This document shows positions 13,841 through 27,116 of a stretch of 64,000 bases of DNA, in pieces (positions within the stretch are counted from its first letter, which is position 1; each line of letters opens with the position of its first letter). Source of the stretch: Synchiropus splendidus (taxonomy: Eukaryota; Chordata; Actinopteri; Syngnathiformes; Callionymidae); assembly GCF_027744825.2 (NCBI RefSeq), contig NC_071349.1:3286001-3350000 (forward strand). The letters run 5' to 3'. The notes under the pieces are model-generated. The model worked only from the letters and a program-made list of their open reading frames with translations. It did not search any database and had not been told where the DNA came from. The translations under genes were made by a program, and so were the position numbers.

Positions 13841-16800
13841 GAAAAACACTTCAGACAGGTTAGATTTGATGAGCAACTACTAGAGAGACCCTTTATGCTT
13901 ATAGTCGGAGGAGAAAATTTCATGTTCTGAAGCTTCCCTGCAAAGTTATGGCACAATGCAGAAAACGCGTTTTTAGCCTGACAAAAGGTAGATTCCGGAA
14001 CATCAAACATAAAAATGTTGGCAACTTTGGAAAAACACTTCAGACAGCTTAGATTTGATGTGTAACTACTAGAAAGACCATTTCTGCTATAGTGGCAGGT
14101 TAAAATTTCATGTTCTGAAGCTTCCCTGCAAATTTATGGCACAATGCAGAAAACGCATTTTCATCCTGACATAAGGTGGGTTCCGAAACGCCAAACATAA
14201 AAATGTTGATAACTTTGGAAAGACACTTCAGACAGCTTAGAGTTGATGTGCAAATACTAGTAAGACCCTTTCTGCTATAGTTGGTAGTGAAAATTCCATG
14301 TTCTGAAGCTTCCCTGCAAATTTACGGAAAAGGCGTAAAACGCGTTTTCAGCCTGAGATAAGGTCGATTCCGGAACGCCAAACATAAAAATGTTGATAAC
14401 TTTGGAAAAACAAATCAGACAGCTTAGATTTGATGTGCAACTACTGGAAAGACACTTTCTGCTATAGTGGGAGGTGAAAATGTCATGTTCTGAAGCTGCC
14501 CTGCAAAGTTATGGCACACAACAGAAAACGCGTTTTCAGCCTGAGATAAGGTGGGTTCCGGAACGCCAATCATAAAAATGTTGATATCTTTGGAAAAACA
14601 CTTCAGACAGCTTAGATTTGATGTGCAACTACTCGAAAGACCCTGTCTGTTATAGTGGGAGTTGAAAATTTCATGTTCTGAAGCTTCTCTGCAAAGTTAA
14701 GGAACAATGCAGAAAACGCGTTTTCAGCCTGAGATAAGGTGAGTTCCGAAACGCCAAACATAAAAATGTTGATAACTTTGGAAAAACACTTCAGACAGCT
14801 TAGATTTGATGTGCAACTACTAGAAAGACCCTTTCTGCTATAGTGGGAGGTGAACATTTCATGTTCTGAAGCTTCCCTGAGAAGTTATGGCACAATGCAC
14901 AAAACGCGTTTTCAGCCTGAGATAAGGTGAGTTCCGGAACGCCAAACATAAAAATATTGATAACTTTGGAAAAACACTTCAGACAGCTTAGATTTGATGT
15001 GCAACTACGAGAAAGACCCTTTCTGCTATAGTGGGATGTAAAAATTTCATGTTCTGAAGCTTCCCTGCAAAGTTATGGCAAAATATGTAAAACGCGTTTT
15101 CAGGCTGAGATAAGGTGGGTTCCAGAACGCCAAACATAAAAATGTTGATAACTTTGGAAAAACACTTCAGACAGCTTAGATGTGATGTGCAACTCCTCGA
15201 AAGACCCTATCTGCTATAGTGGGAGGCGAACATTTCATGTTCTGATGCATCCCTGCAAAGTTATGCAACAATGCAGGAAACGCGTTTTCAGCCTGAGATT
15301 AGGTGGGTTCCAGAACGCCAAACATAAAAATGTTGATAACTTTGGAAAAACACTTCAGACAGCTTAGATTTGATGTGCAACTACTAGAAAGACCCTTTCT
15401 GCCATAGTGGGATGTTAAAATTTCATGTTCTGAAGCTTCCCTGCAAAGTTATGGCAAAATATGTAAAACGCGTTTTCAGGGTGAGATAAGGTGGGTTCCG
15501 GAACGCCAAACATAAAAATGTTGATAACTTCAGAAAAACACTTCAGACAGCTTACATTTGATGTGCAACTACTAGAAAGACCCTATCTGCTACAGTGGGA
15601 GGCGAACATTTCATGTTCTGAAGCTTCCCTGAAAAGTTATGGCACAATGCAGAAAACGCGTTTTCAGCCTGAGATTAGGTGGGTTCCAGTACGCCAAACA
15701 TAAAAATATTGATAACTTTGGAAAAACACTTCAGACATCTTAGATTTGATGTGCAACTACTAGAAAGACCCTTTCTGCTATAGTGGGATGTAAAAATGTC
15801 ATGTTCTGAAGCGTCCCTCCAAAGTTATGGCAAAATATGTAAAACGCGTTTTCAGGCTGAGATAAGGTGGGTTCCGGAACGCCAAACATAAAAATGTTGA
15901 TAACTTCAGAAAAACACTTCAAGACAGCTTAGATTTGATGTGCAACTGCTAGAATGACCTTTTCTGCTATAGTGGGAGGTTAAAACTTCATGTTCTCAAG
16001 CTTCCCTGCAAAGTTATGGCACAATGCAGAAAACGCATTTTCAGCTGGAGATAAGGTCGATTCCGAAACGCCAAACATAAAAATGTTGATAACTTTGGAA
16101 AAACACTTCAAACAGCTTACATTGGATGTGCAACTACTAGAAAGACCCTTTCTGCTATAGTGGGAGGTGAAAATTTCATGTTCTGGAGCTTACCTACAAA
16201 GTTTTGGCACAATGCAGGAAACGCGTTTTCATCATTAGATAAGGTCGATTCCGAAACGCCAAACATCAAAATGTTGATAACTTTGGAAAAAAAACTTCAG
16301 ACAGCTTAGATTTGATGTGCAACTACTAGAAAGACCCTTTTTGCTATAGTGGGAGGTGAAAATTTCATGTTCTGATGCTTCCCTGCAAAGTTAAGGCACA
16401 ATGCAGAAAACGGGTTTTCAGCCTGAGATAAGGTCGATTCCTGAACGGCAAACATAAAAATGTTGATAAATTTCGAAAATCATTTCAGACAGCTTAGATT
16501 TGATGTGCAAGTAGGAGAAAAACCCTTTCTGCTTTAGTGGGAATTGAAAATTTCATGTTCTGAAGCATTCCTGCAAAGTTATGGCGCAATGCGTAAAACG
16601 CGTTTTCAGACTGAGATAAGGTTGATTCAGGAACGCCAAACATAAAAATGTTGATAACTTTGGAAAAACACTTCAGACAGCTAAGATTTGATGTGCAACT
16701 ACTAGAAAGACCCTATCTGCTATCGTGGGAGGCGAACATTTCATGTTCTGAAGCTTCCCTGAAAAGTTATGGCACAATGCAGAAAACGCGTTTTCAGCCT

Positions 16801-17226
16801 GAGATAAGGTCGATTCCGGAACGCCAAACATAAAAATATTGATAACTTTGGAAAAACACTTCAGACAGCTTAGATTTGATGTGCAACTACTAGAAAGACC
16901 GTATCTGCTATAGTGGGAGGCGAACATTTCATGTTCTGATGCATCCCTGCAAAGTTATGCAACAATGCAGGAAACGCGTTTTCAGCCTGAGATTAGGTGG
17001 GTTCCAGAACGCCAAACATAAAAATGTTGATAACTTTGGAAAAACACTTCAGACAGCTTAGATTTGATGTGCAACTACTAGAAAGACCCTTTCTGCCATA
17101 GTGGGATGTTAAAATTTCATGTTCTGAAGCTTCCCTGCAAAGTTATGGCAAAATATGTAAAACGCGTTTTCAGGGTGAGATAAGGTGGGTTCCGGAACGC
17201 CAAACATAAAAATGTTGATAACTACA
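13841..17226 (+). repeat. 18-monomer higher-order unit A, copy 2 (3386 bp)
   Basis: Tandem copy of 10455-13840. It is bounded on both sides by the same AACTACAG variant (about 13835 and 17222), which is what unequal crossing-over at that monomer would leave. A single-base difference, GAAGCGTCCC near 15810 versus GAAGCTTCCC in copy 1, destroys one HindIII-type palindrome. A third, non-duplicated version lies within 20358-24338. Confidence 0.85.
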
Positions 17227-20200
17227 GAAAAACACTTCAGACAGCTTACATTTGATGTGCAACTACTAGAAAGACCCTATCTGCTACAGTGGGAGGCGAA
17301 CATTTCATGTTCTGAAGCTTCCCTGAAAAGTTATGGCACAATGCAGAAAACGCGTTTTCAGCCTGAGATTAGGTGGGTTCCAGAACGCCAAACATAAAAA
17401 TGTTGATAACTTTGGAAAAACACTTCAGACAGCTTAGATTTGATGTGCAACTACTAGAAAGACCCTTTCTGCTATAGTGGGATGTAAAAATGTCATGTTC
17501 TGAAGCTTCCCTCCAAAGTTATGGCGCAATGCGTAAAACGCGTTTTCAGCCTGAGATAAGGTCAATTACGGAACGCCAAACATAAAAATATGATAACTAT
17601 GGAAAAACACTTCAGACAGCTTAGATTTGATGTGCAACTAATAGAAAGACCCTTTCTGCTATAGTGGGAGGTTAAAATTTCATGTTCTGAAGCTTCCCTG
17701 CAAAGTTATGGCACAATGCAGAAAACGCGTTTTCAGCCTGAGATTAGGTGGGTTCCCGAACGCCAAACATAAAAATGTTCATAACTTTGGAAAAAACATT
17801 TCAGACAGCTTAGATTTGATGTGCAACTGCTCGAAAGACCCTTTCTGCTATAGTGGGAGGTTAAAATTTCATGTTCGGAAGCTTCCATGCAAAGTAATGG
17901 CACAATGCAGACAACGCGTTTTCAGCCTGAGATTAGGTGGGTTCCGGAACGTCAAACATAAAAATGTTGATAACTTTGGAAGAACACTTCAAACTGCTTA
18001 GATTTGATGTGCAACTACTAGAGAGACCCTTTCTGCTATAGTGGGAGGTGAACATTTCATGTTCTGAAGCTTCCCTGCAAAGTTATGGCACAATGCAGAA
18101 AACGCGTTTTCAGCATGAGACAAGGTCAATTACGGAACGCCAAACATAAAAATATGATAACTTTGGAAAAACACTTCAGACAGCTTAGATTTGATGTGCA
18201 ACTAATAGAAAGACCCTTTCTGCTATAGTGGGAGGTTAAAATTTCATGTTCTGAAGCTTCCCTGCAAAGTTATGGCACAATGCAGAAAACGCGTTTTCAG
18301 CCCGAGATAATGTGGGTTCCGGAGCGGCAAACGTAAAAATGTTGATAACTTTGGAAAAACACTTCAGACAGCTTACATTTAATGTGCAGCGACGAGAAAG
18401 ACCCTTTCTGTTATAGTGGGAGGTGAAAATTTCATGTTCTGAAGCTTCCCTGCAAAGTTATGGCACAATGCAGAAAACGCGTTTTCAGCCCAAGATAAGG
18501 TCGTGTCCGGAACGCCAACCTAAAAAATGTTGATAACTTTGGAAAAACACTTCAGACAGCTTAGATTTAATGTGCAGCGACGAGAAAGACCCTTTCTGTT
18601 ATAGTGGGAGTTGAAAATTTCATGTTCTGAAGCTTCCCTGCAAAGTTATGGCACAATGCAGAAAACGCGTTTTCAGCCTGAGATAAGGTTGATTCCGCAA
18701 CGCCAAACATAAAAATGTTGATAACTTTGGAAAAACACTTCATACAGCTTAGATTTGATGTGCAACTACTAGAAAGACCCTTTCTGCTATAGTGGGAGGT
18801 GAAAATTTCATTTTCTGGAACTTCCCTGCCAAGTTATGGCACAATGCGTAAAACGCGTCTTCAGCCTGAGATAAGGTCAATTCCGGAATGCCAAACATGA
18901 AAATGTTGATAACTTTGGAAAAACTCATCAGAAAGCTTAGATTTGCAACTACTAGAAAGACACTTTCTGCAATAGTGGGACGTTAAAATTTCATGTTCTG
19001 AAGCTTCCCTGCAAAGTTATGGCACAATGTAGAAAACGCGTTTTCAGCCTGAGATAAGGTGGGTTCCGGAACGCCAAACATAAAAATGTTGATAACTTTG
19101 GAAAAACACTTCAGACAGCTTAGATTTGATGTGCAGCTACGAGAGAGACCCTTTCTGCCATAGTGGGAGGTGAACATTTCATGTTCCGAAGCTTCCCTGC
19201 AAAGTAATGCCACAATGCAGAAAACGCGTTTTCAGCCTGTGATAAGGTGGGTTCCGGAACGCCAAACATAAAAATGTTGATAATTTTCGAAAAACACTTC
19301 AGACAGCTTAGATTTGATGTGCAACTACTAGAAAGACCCTTTCTGCTATAGTGGGAGGTGAACATTTCATGTTCTGAAGTTTCCCTGCAAAGTTATGGCA
19401 CAATGCAGAAAACGCGTTTTCAGCCAGAGATAAGGTCGATTCTGGAATGCCAAACATAAAAATGTTGATAACTTTGGAAAAACACTTCAGACAGCTGAGA
19501 TTTGACTTGCAACTACTAGAAAGACCCTTTCTGCTGTAGAGGGAGTTGAAAATTTCATGTTCTGAAGCTTCCCTGCAAAGTTATGGCACAATGCAGAAAA
19601 CGTGTTTTCAGCCTGAGATAAGGTCGATTCTGGAACGCCAAATATAAAAATGTTGAAAACTATCGAAAAACACTTCAGACAGCTTACATTTGATGTGCAA
19701 GTAGGAGAAAAACCCTTTCTGCTTCAGTGGTGGGAATTGAAAATTTCATGTTCTGAAGCTTTCCTGCAAAGTTATGGCGCAATGCGTAAAACGCGTTTTC
19801 AGCCTGAGATAAGGTTGATTCCGGAACGCCAAACATAAAAATGTTGATAACTTTGAAAAAACACTTCAGACAGATTAGATTTGATGTGCAACTACTAGAA
19901 AAACCCTTTCTGCTAAAGTGGGAGGTGAAAATTTTATATTCTGCAGCTTTCCTGCAAAGTGATGGCTCAATGCTGAAAACGCGTTTTCAGCCTGAGATAA
20001 GGTTGATTCCGAAACGCCAAACATAAGAATGTTGATAACTTTGGAAAAACACTTCAGACAGCTTAGATTTGATGTGCAACTAATAGAAAGACCGTTTCTG
20101 CTACAGTGGGAGGTTAAAATTTCATGTTCTGAAGCTTCCCTGCAAAGTTATGGCACAATGCAGAAAACGCGTTTTCAGCCCGAGATAATGTGGGTTCCGG

Positions 20201-20357
20201 AGCGGCAAACGTAAAAATGTTGATAACTTTGGAAAAACACTTCAGACAGCTTAGATTTAATGTGCAGCGACGAGAAAGACCCTTTCTGTTATAGTGGGAG
20301 GTGAAAATTTCATGTTCTGAAGCTTCCCTGCAAAGTTATGGCACAATGCAGAAAACG
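17227..20357 (+). repeat. Satellite segment B, copy 1, between A copies
   Basis: Continues from unit A into monomers that recur about 6.4-6.6 kb downstream (24.3-26.85 kb). Shared marks are GGAACGTCAAACAT with GGAAGAACACTTCAAACTGC (about 17950), AATGTGCAGCGACGAG (about 18390), AACTCATCAGAAAGCTTAG with a 5-bp deletion (about 18922), AAAACTATCG with GTAGGAGAAAAACCC (about 19655-19705) and GGAGCGGCAAACG (about 20200). Relative to copy 2 it has about two extra monomers near 17.5-17.9 kb and lacks one monomer present at about 25.2-25.4 kb. No gene is seen. Confidence 0.75.
20029..20216 (+). repeat. Representative 188-bp monomer
   Basis: This is a nearly consensus monomer, useful as a query. It starts at ATGTTGATAAC, and the next unit starts at 20217, giving exactly 188 bp. 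Numbered from that ATG, a consensus monomer has GAAGCTTC at 103-110, GAAAACGCGTTTTC at 135-148 and TTCCGGAA at 167-174. The first 60-odd bases are AT-rich with A-tracts, and CpGs are concentrated after position 139. Because 188 is not a multiple of three, every reading frame is broken or shifted from one monomer to the next. This copy differs from the consensus near its end (GAGCGGCAAACG instead of GAACGCCAAACA). Confidence 0.93.
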
Positions 20358-23300
20358 CGTTTTCAGCCTGACAAAAGGTGGGTTCCGGAACGCCAAACAT
20401 AAAAATGTTGATAACTTTGGAAAAACACTTCAGACAGCTTAGATTTGATGTGCAACTACTTGAAAGACCCTTTCTGCTATTGTGGGAGGTTAAAATTTCA
20501 TGTTCTTAAGCTTCCCTGCAAAGTTGTGGCACAATGCAGAAAACGCATTTTCAGCCTGACAAAAGGTGGGTTCCGGAACGCCAAACATAAAAATGTTGAT
20601 AACTTTGGAAAAACACTTCAGACAGGTTAGATTTGATGAGCAACTACTAGAGAGACCCTTTATGCTTATAGTCGGAGGAGAAAATTTCATGTTCTGAAGC
20701 TTCCCTGCAAAGTTATGGCACAATGCAGAAAACGCGTTTTTAGCCTGACAAAAGGTAGATTCCGGAACATCAAACATAAAAATGTTGGCAACTTTGGAAA
20801 AACACTTCAGACAGCTTAGATTTGATGTGTAACTACTAGAAAGACCATTTCTGCTATAGTGGCAGGTTAAAATTTCATGTTCTGAAGCTTCCCTGCAAAT
20901 TTATGGCACAATGCAGAAAACGCATTTTCATCCTGACATAAGGTGGGTTCCGAAACGCCAAACATAAAAATGTTGATAACTTTGGAAAGACACTTCAGAC
21001 AGCTTAGAGTTGATGTGCAAATACTAGTAAGACCCTTTCTGCTATAGTTGGTAGTGAAAATTCCATGTTCTGAAGCTTCCCTGCAAATTTACGGAAAAGG
21101 CGTAAAACGCGTTTTCAGCCTGAGATAAGGTCGATTCCGGAACGCCAAACATAAAAATGTTGATAACTTTGGAAAAACAAATCAGACAGCTTAGATTTGA
21201 TGTGCAACTACTGGAAAGACACTTTCTGCTATAGTGGGAGGTGAAAATGTCATGTTCTGAAGCTGCCCTGCAAAGTTATGGCACACAACAGAAAACGCGT
21301 TTTCAGCCTGAGATAAGGTGGGTTCCGGAACGCCAATCATAAAAATGTTGATATCTTTGGAAAAACACTTCAGACAGCTTAGATTTGATGTGCAACTACT
21401 CGAAAGACCCTGTCTGTTATAGTGGGAGTTGAAAATTTCATGTTCTGAAGCTTCTCTGCAAAGTTAAGGAACAATGCAGAAAACGCGTTTTCAGCCTGAG
21501 ATAAGGTGAGTTCCGAAACGCCAAACATAAAAATGTTGATAACTTTGGAAAAACACTTCAGACAGCTTAGATTTGATGTGCAACTACTAGAAAGACCCTT
21601 TCTGCTATAGTGGGAGGTGAACATTTCATGTTCTGAAGCTTCCCTGAGAAGTTATGGCACAATGCACAAAACGCGTTTTCAGCCTGAGATAAGGTGAGTT
21701 CCGGAACGCCAAACATAAAAATATTGATAACTTTGGAAAAACACTTCAGACAGCTTAGATTTGATGTGCAACTACGAGAAAGACCCTTTCTGCTATAGTG
21801 GGATGTAAAAATTTCATGTTCTGAAGCTTCCCTGCAAAGTTATGGCAAAATATGTAAAACGCGTTTTCAGGCTGAGATAAGGTGGGTTCCAGAACGCCAA
21901 ACATAAAAATGTTGATAACTTTGGAAAAACACTTCAGACAGCTTAGATGTGATGTGCAACTCCTCGAAAGACCCTATCTGCTATAGTGGGAGGCGAACAT
22001 TTCATGTTCTGATGCATCCCTGCAAAGTTATGCAACAATGCAGGAAACGCGTTTTCAGCCTGAGATTAGGTGGGTTCCAGAACGCCAAACATAAAAATGT
22101 TGATAACTTTGGAAAAACACTTCAGACAGCTTAGATTTGATGTGCAACTACTAGAAAGACCCTTTCTGCCATAGTGGGATGTTAAAATTTCATGTTCTGA
22201 AGCTTCCCTGCAAAGTTATGGCAAAATATGTAAAACGCGTTTTCAGGGTGAGATAAGGTGGGTTCCGGAACGCCAAACATAAAAATGTTGATAACTTCAG
22301 AAAAACACTTCAGACAGCTTACATTTGATGTGCAACTACTAGAAAGACCCTATCTGCTACAGTGGGAGGCGAACATTTCATGTTCTGAAGCTTCCCTGAA
22401 AAGTTATGGCACAATGCAGAAAACGCGTTTTCAGCCTGAGATTAGGTGGGTTCCAGTACGCCAAACATAAAAATATTGATAACTTTGGAAAAACACTTCA
22501 GACATCTTAGATTTGATGTGCAACTACTAGAAAGACCCTTTCTGCTATAGTGGGATGTAAAAATGTCATGTTCTGAAGCTTCCCTCCAAAGTTATGGCAA
22601 AATATGTAAAACGCGTTTTCAGGCTGAGATAAGGTGGGTTCCGGAACGCCAAACATAAAAATGTTGATAACTTCAGAAAAACACTTCAAGACAGCTTAGA
22701 TTTGATGTGCAACTGCTAGAATGACCTTTTCTGCTATAGTGGGAGGTTAAAACTTCATGTTCTCAAGCTTCCCTGCAAAGTTATGGCACAATGCAGAAAA
22801 CGCATTTTCAGCCGGAGATAAGGTCGATTCCGAAACGCCAAACATAAAAATGTTGATAACTTTGGAAAAACACTTCAAACAGCTTACATTGGATGTGCAA
22901 CTACTAGAAAGACCCTTTCTGCTATAGTGGGAGGTGAAAATTTCATGTTCTGGAGCTTACCTACAAAGTTTTGGCACAATGCAGGAAACGCGTTTTCATC
23001 ATTAGATAAGGTCGATTCCGAAACGCCAAACATCAAAATGTTGATAACTTTGGAAAAAAAACTTCAGACAGCTTAGATTTGATGTGCAACTACTAGAAAG
23101 ACCCTTTTTGCTATAGTGGGAGGTGAAAATTTCATGTTATGATGCTTCCCTGCAAAGTTAAGGCACAATGCAGAAAACGGGTTTTCAGCCTGAGATAAGG
23201 TCGATTCCTGAACGGCAAACATAAAAATGTTGATAAATTTCGAAAATCATTTCAGACAGCTTAGATTTGATGTGCAAGTAGGAGAAAAACCCTTTCTGCT

Positions 23301-24338
23301 TTAGTGGGAATTGAAAATTTCATGTTCTGAAGCATTCCTGCAAAGTTATGGCGCAATGCGTAAAACGCGTTTTCAGACTGAGATAAGGTTGATTCAGGAA
23401 CGCCAAACATAAAAATGTTGATAACTTTGGAAAAACACTTCAGACAGCTAAGATTTGATGTGCAACTACTAGAAAGACCCTATCTGCTATCGTGGGAGGC
23501 GAACATTTCATGTTCTGAAGCTTCCCTGAAAAGTTATGGCACAATGCAGAAAACGCGTTTTCAGCCTGAGATAAGGTCGATTCCGGAACGCCAAACATAA
23601 AAATATTGATAACTTTGGAAAAACACTTCAGACAGCTTAGATTTGATGTGCAACTACTAGAAAGACCGTATCTGCTATAGTGGGAGGCGAACATTTCATG
23701 TTCTGATGCATCCCTGCAAAGTTATGCAACAATGCAGGAAACGCGTTTTCAGCCTGAGATTAGGTGGGTTCCAGAACGCCAAACATAAAAATGTTGTTAA
23801 CTTTGGAAAAACACTTCAGACAGCTTAGATTTGATGTGCAACTACTAGAAAGACCCTTTCTGCCATAGTGGGATGTTAAAATTTCATGTTCTGAAGCTTC
23901 CCTGCAAAGTTATGGCAAAATATGTAAAACGCGTTTTCAGGGTGAGATAAGGTGGGTTCCGGAACGCCAAACATAAAAATGTTGATAACTACAGAAAAAC
24001 ACTTCAGACAGCTTACATTTGATGTGCAACTACTAGAAAGACCCTATCTGCTACAGTGGGAGGCGAACATTTCATGTTCTGAAGCTTCCCTGAAAAGTTA
24101 TGGCACAATGCAGAAAACGCGTTTTCAGCCTGAGATTAGGTGGGTTCCAGAACGCCAAACATAAAAATGTTGATAACTTTGGAAAAACACTTCAGACAGC
24201 TTAGATTTGATGTGCAACTACTAGAAAGACCCTTTCTGCTATAGTGGGATGTAAAAATGTCATGTTCTGAAGCTTCCCTCCAAAGTTATGGCGCAATGCG
24301 TAAAACGCGTTTTCAGCCTGAGATAAGGTTGATTCCGG
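20358..24338 (+). repeat. Third, single version of unit A with flanks
   Basis: Matches the 10205-17571 locus with one of the two 3386-bp units missing. Its left part aligns to copy 1 at +10153 bp, and its right end aligns to the flank of copy 2 at +6767 bp, including the AACTACAG variant at about 23990 followed by the GCTTACATTTG monomer. It therefore represents the arrangement before, or after loss of, the tandem duplication upstream. Identity is very high by eye, with isolated changes such as GTTGTTAAC near 23794. Confidence 0.82.
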
Positions 24339-26850
24339 AACGTCAAACATAAAAATGTTGATAACTTTGGAAGAACACTTCAAACTGCTTAGATTTGATG
24401 TGCAACTACTAGAGAGACCCTTTCTGCTATAGTGGGAGGTGAACATTTCATGTTCTGAAGCTTCCCTGCAAAGTTATGGCACAATGCAGAAAACGCGTTT
24501 TCAGCATGAGACAAGGTCAATTACGGAACGCCAAACATAAAAATATGATAACTTTGGAAAAACACTTCAGACAGCTTAGATTTGATGTGCAACTAATAGA
24601 AAGACCCTTTCTGCTATAGTGGGAGGTTAAAATTTCATGTTCTGAAGCTTCCCTGCAAAGTTATGGCACAATGCAGAAAACGCGTTTTCAGCCCGAGATA
24701 ATGTGGGTTCCGGAGCGGCAAACGTAAAAATGTTGATAACTTTGGAAAAACACTTCAGACAGCTTAGATTTAATGTGCAGCGACGAGAAAGACCCTTTCT
24801 GTTATAGTGGGAGGTGAAAATTTCATGTTCTGAAGCTTCCCTGCAAAGTTATGGCACAATGCAGAAAACGCGTTTTCAGCCCAAGATAAGGTCGTGTCCG
24901 GAACGCCAACCTAAAAAATGTTGATAACTTTGGAAAAACACTTCAGACAGCTTAGATTTAATGTGCAGCGACGAGAAAGACCCTTTCTGTTATAGTGGGA
25001 GTTGAAAATTTCATGTTCTGAAGCTTCCCTGCAAAGTTATGGCACAATGCAGAAAACGCGTTTTCAGCCTGAGATAAGGTTGATTCCGCAACGCCAAACA
25101 TAAAAATGTTGATAACTTTGGAAAAACACTTCATACAGCTTAGATTTGATGTGCAACTACTAGAAAGACCCTTTCTGCTATAGTGGGAGGTGAACATTTC
25201 ATGTTCTGAAGCTTCCCTGCAAAGTTATGGCACAATGCAGAAAACGCGTTTTCAGCTTGAGGTAAGGTCGATTCCGGAACGCCATACATAAAAATGTTGA
25301 TAACTTTCGAAAAACACTTCAGACAGCTTAGATTTGATGTGCAACTACTAAAAAAACCCTTTCTGTTATAGTGGGAGGTGAAAATTTCATTTTCTGGAAC
25401 TTCCCTGCCAAGTTATGGCACAATGCGTAAAACGCGTCTTCAGCCTGAGATAAGGTCAATTCCGGAATGCCAAACATGAAAATGTTGATAACTTTGGAAA
25501 AACTCATCAGAAAGCTTAGATTTGCAACTACTAGAAAGACACTTTCTGCAATAGTGGGACGTTAAAATTTCATGTTCTGAAGCTTCCCTGCAAAGTTATG
25601 GCACAATGTAGAAAACGCGTTTTCAGCCTGAGATAAGGTGGGTTCCGGAACGCCAAACATAAAAATGTTGATAACTTTGGAAAAACACTTCAGACAGCTT
25701 AGATTTGATGTGCAGCTACGAGAGAGACCCTTTCTGCCATAGTGGGAGGTGAACATTTCATGTTCCGAAGCTTCCCTGCAAAGTAATGCCACAATGCAGA
25801 AAACGCGTTTTCAGCCTGTGATAAGGTGGGTTCCGGAACGCCAAACATAAAAATGTTGATAATTTTCGAAAAACACTTCAGACAGCTTAGATTTGATGTG
25901 CAACTACTAGAAAGACCCTTTCTGCTATAGTGGGAGGTGAACATTTCATGTTCTGAAGTTTCCCTGCAAAGTTATGGCACAATGCAGAAAACGCGTTTTC
26001 AGCCAGAGATAAGGTCGATTCTGGAATGCCAAACATAAAAATGTTGATAACTTTGGAAAAACACTTCAGACAGCTGAGATTTGACTTGCAACTACTAGAA
26101 AGACCCTTTCTGCTGTAGAGGGAGTTGAAAATTTCATGTTCTGAAGCTTCCCTGCAAAGTTATGGCACAATGCAGAAAACGTGTTTTCAGCCTGAGATAA
26201 GGTCGATTCTGGAACGCCAAATATAAAAATGTTGAAAACTATCGAAAAACACTTCAGACAGCTTACATTTGATGTGCAAGTAGGAGAAAAACCCTTTCTG
26301 CTTCAGTGGTGGGAATTGAAAATTTCATGTTCTGAAGCTTTCCTGCAAAGTTATGGCGCAATGCGTAAAACGCGTTTTCAGCCTGAGATAAGGTTGATTC
26401 CGGAACGCCAAACATAAAAATGTTGATATCTTTGAAAAAACACTTCAGACAGATTAGATTTGATGTGCAACTACTAGAAAAACCCTTTCTGCTAAAGTGG
26501 GAGGTGAAAATTTTATATTCTGCAGCTTTCCTGCAAAGTGATGGCTCAATGCTGAAAACGCGTTTTCAGCCTGAGATAAGGTTGATTCCGAAACGCCAAA
26601 CATAAGAATGTTGATAACTTTGGAAAAACACTTCAGACAGCTTAGATTTGATGTGCAACTAATAGAAAGACCGTTTCTGCTACAGTGGGAGGTTAAAATT
26701 TCATGTTCTGAAGCTTCCCTGCAAAGTTATGGCACAATGCAGAAAACGCGTTTTCAGCCCGAGATAATGTGGGTTCCGGAGCGGCAAACGTAAAAATGTT
26801 GATAACTTTGGAAAAACACTTCAGACAGCTTAGATTTAATGTGCAGCGAC
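24339..26850 (+). repeat. Satellite segment B, copy 2
   Basis: Second copy of the B monomer series, at +6388 bp on its left side and +6579 bp from about 25.5 kb onward. The step of one monomer is caused by an extra monomer at about 25.2-25.4 kb (CCATACATAAAAATG, CTACTAAAAAAACCC). Together, A plus B form a larger higher-order unit seen once as 10205-20357 (with A doubled) and once as 20358 to about 26850. Confidence 0.75.
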
Positions 26851-27116
26851 TAGAAAGACCCTTTCTGCTATAGTGGGAGGTGAAAATTTCATGTTCTGAA
26901 GCTTCCCTGCAAAGTTATGGCACAATGCAGAAAACGCGTTTTCAGCCCAAGATAAGGTCATGTCCGGAACGCCAACCTAAAAAATGTTGATAGCTTTCGA
27001 AAAACACTTCAGACAACTTAGATTTGATGTGCAACTACAAGAAAGACCCTGTCTGTTACAGTGGGAGTTGAAAATTTCATGTTCTGAAGCTTGCCTGCAA
27101 AGTTATGGCACAATGC

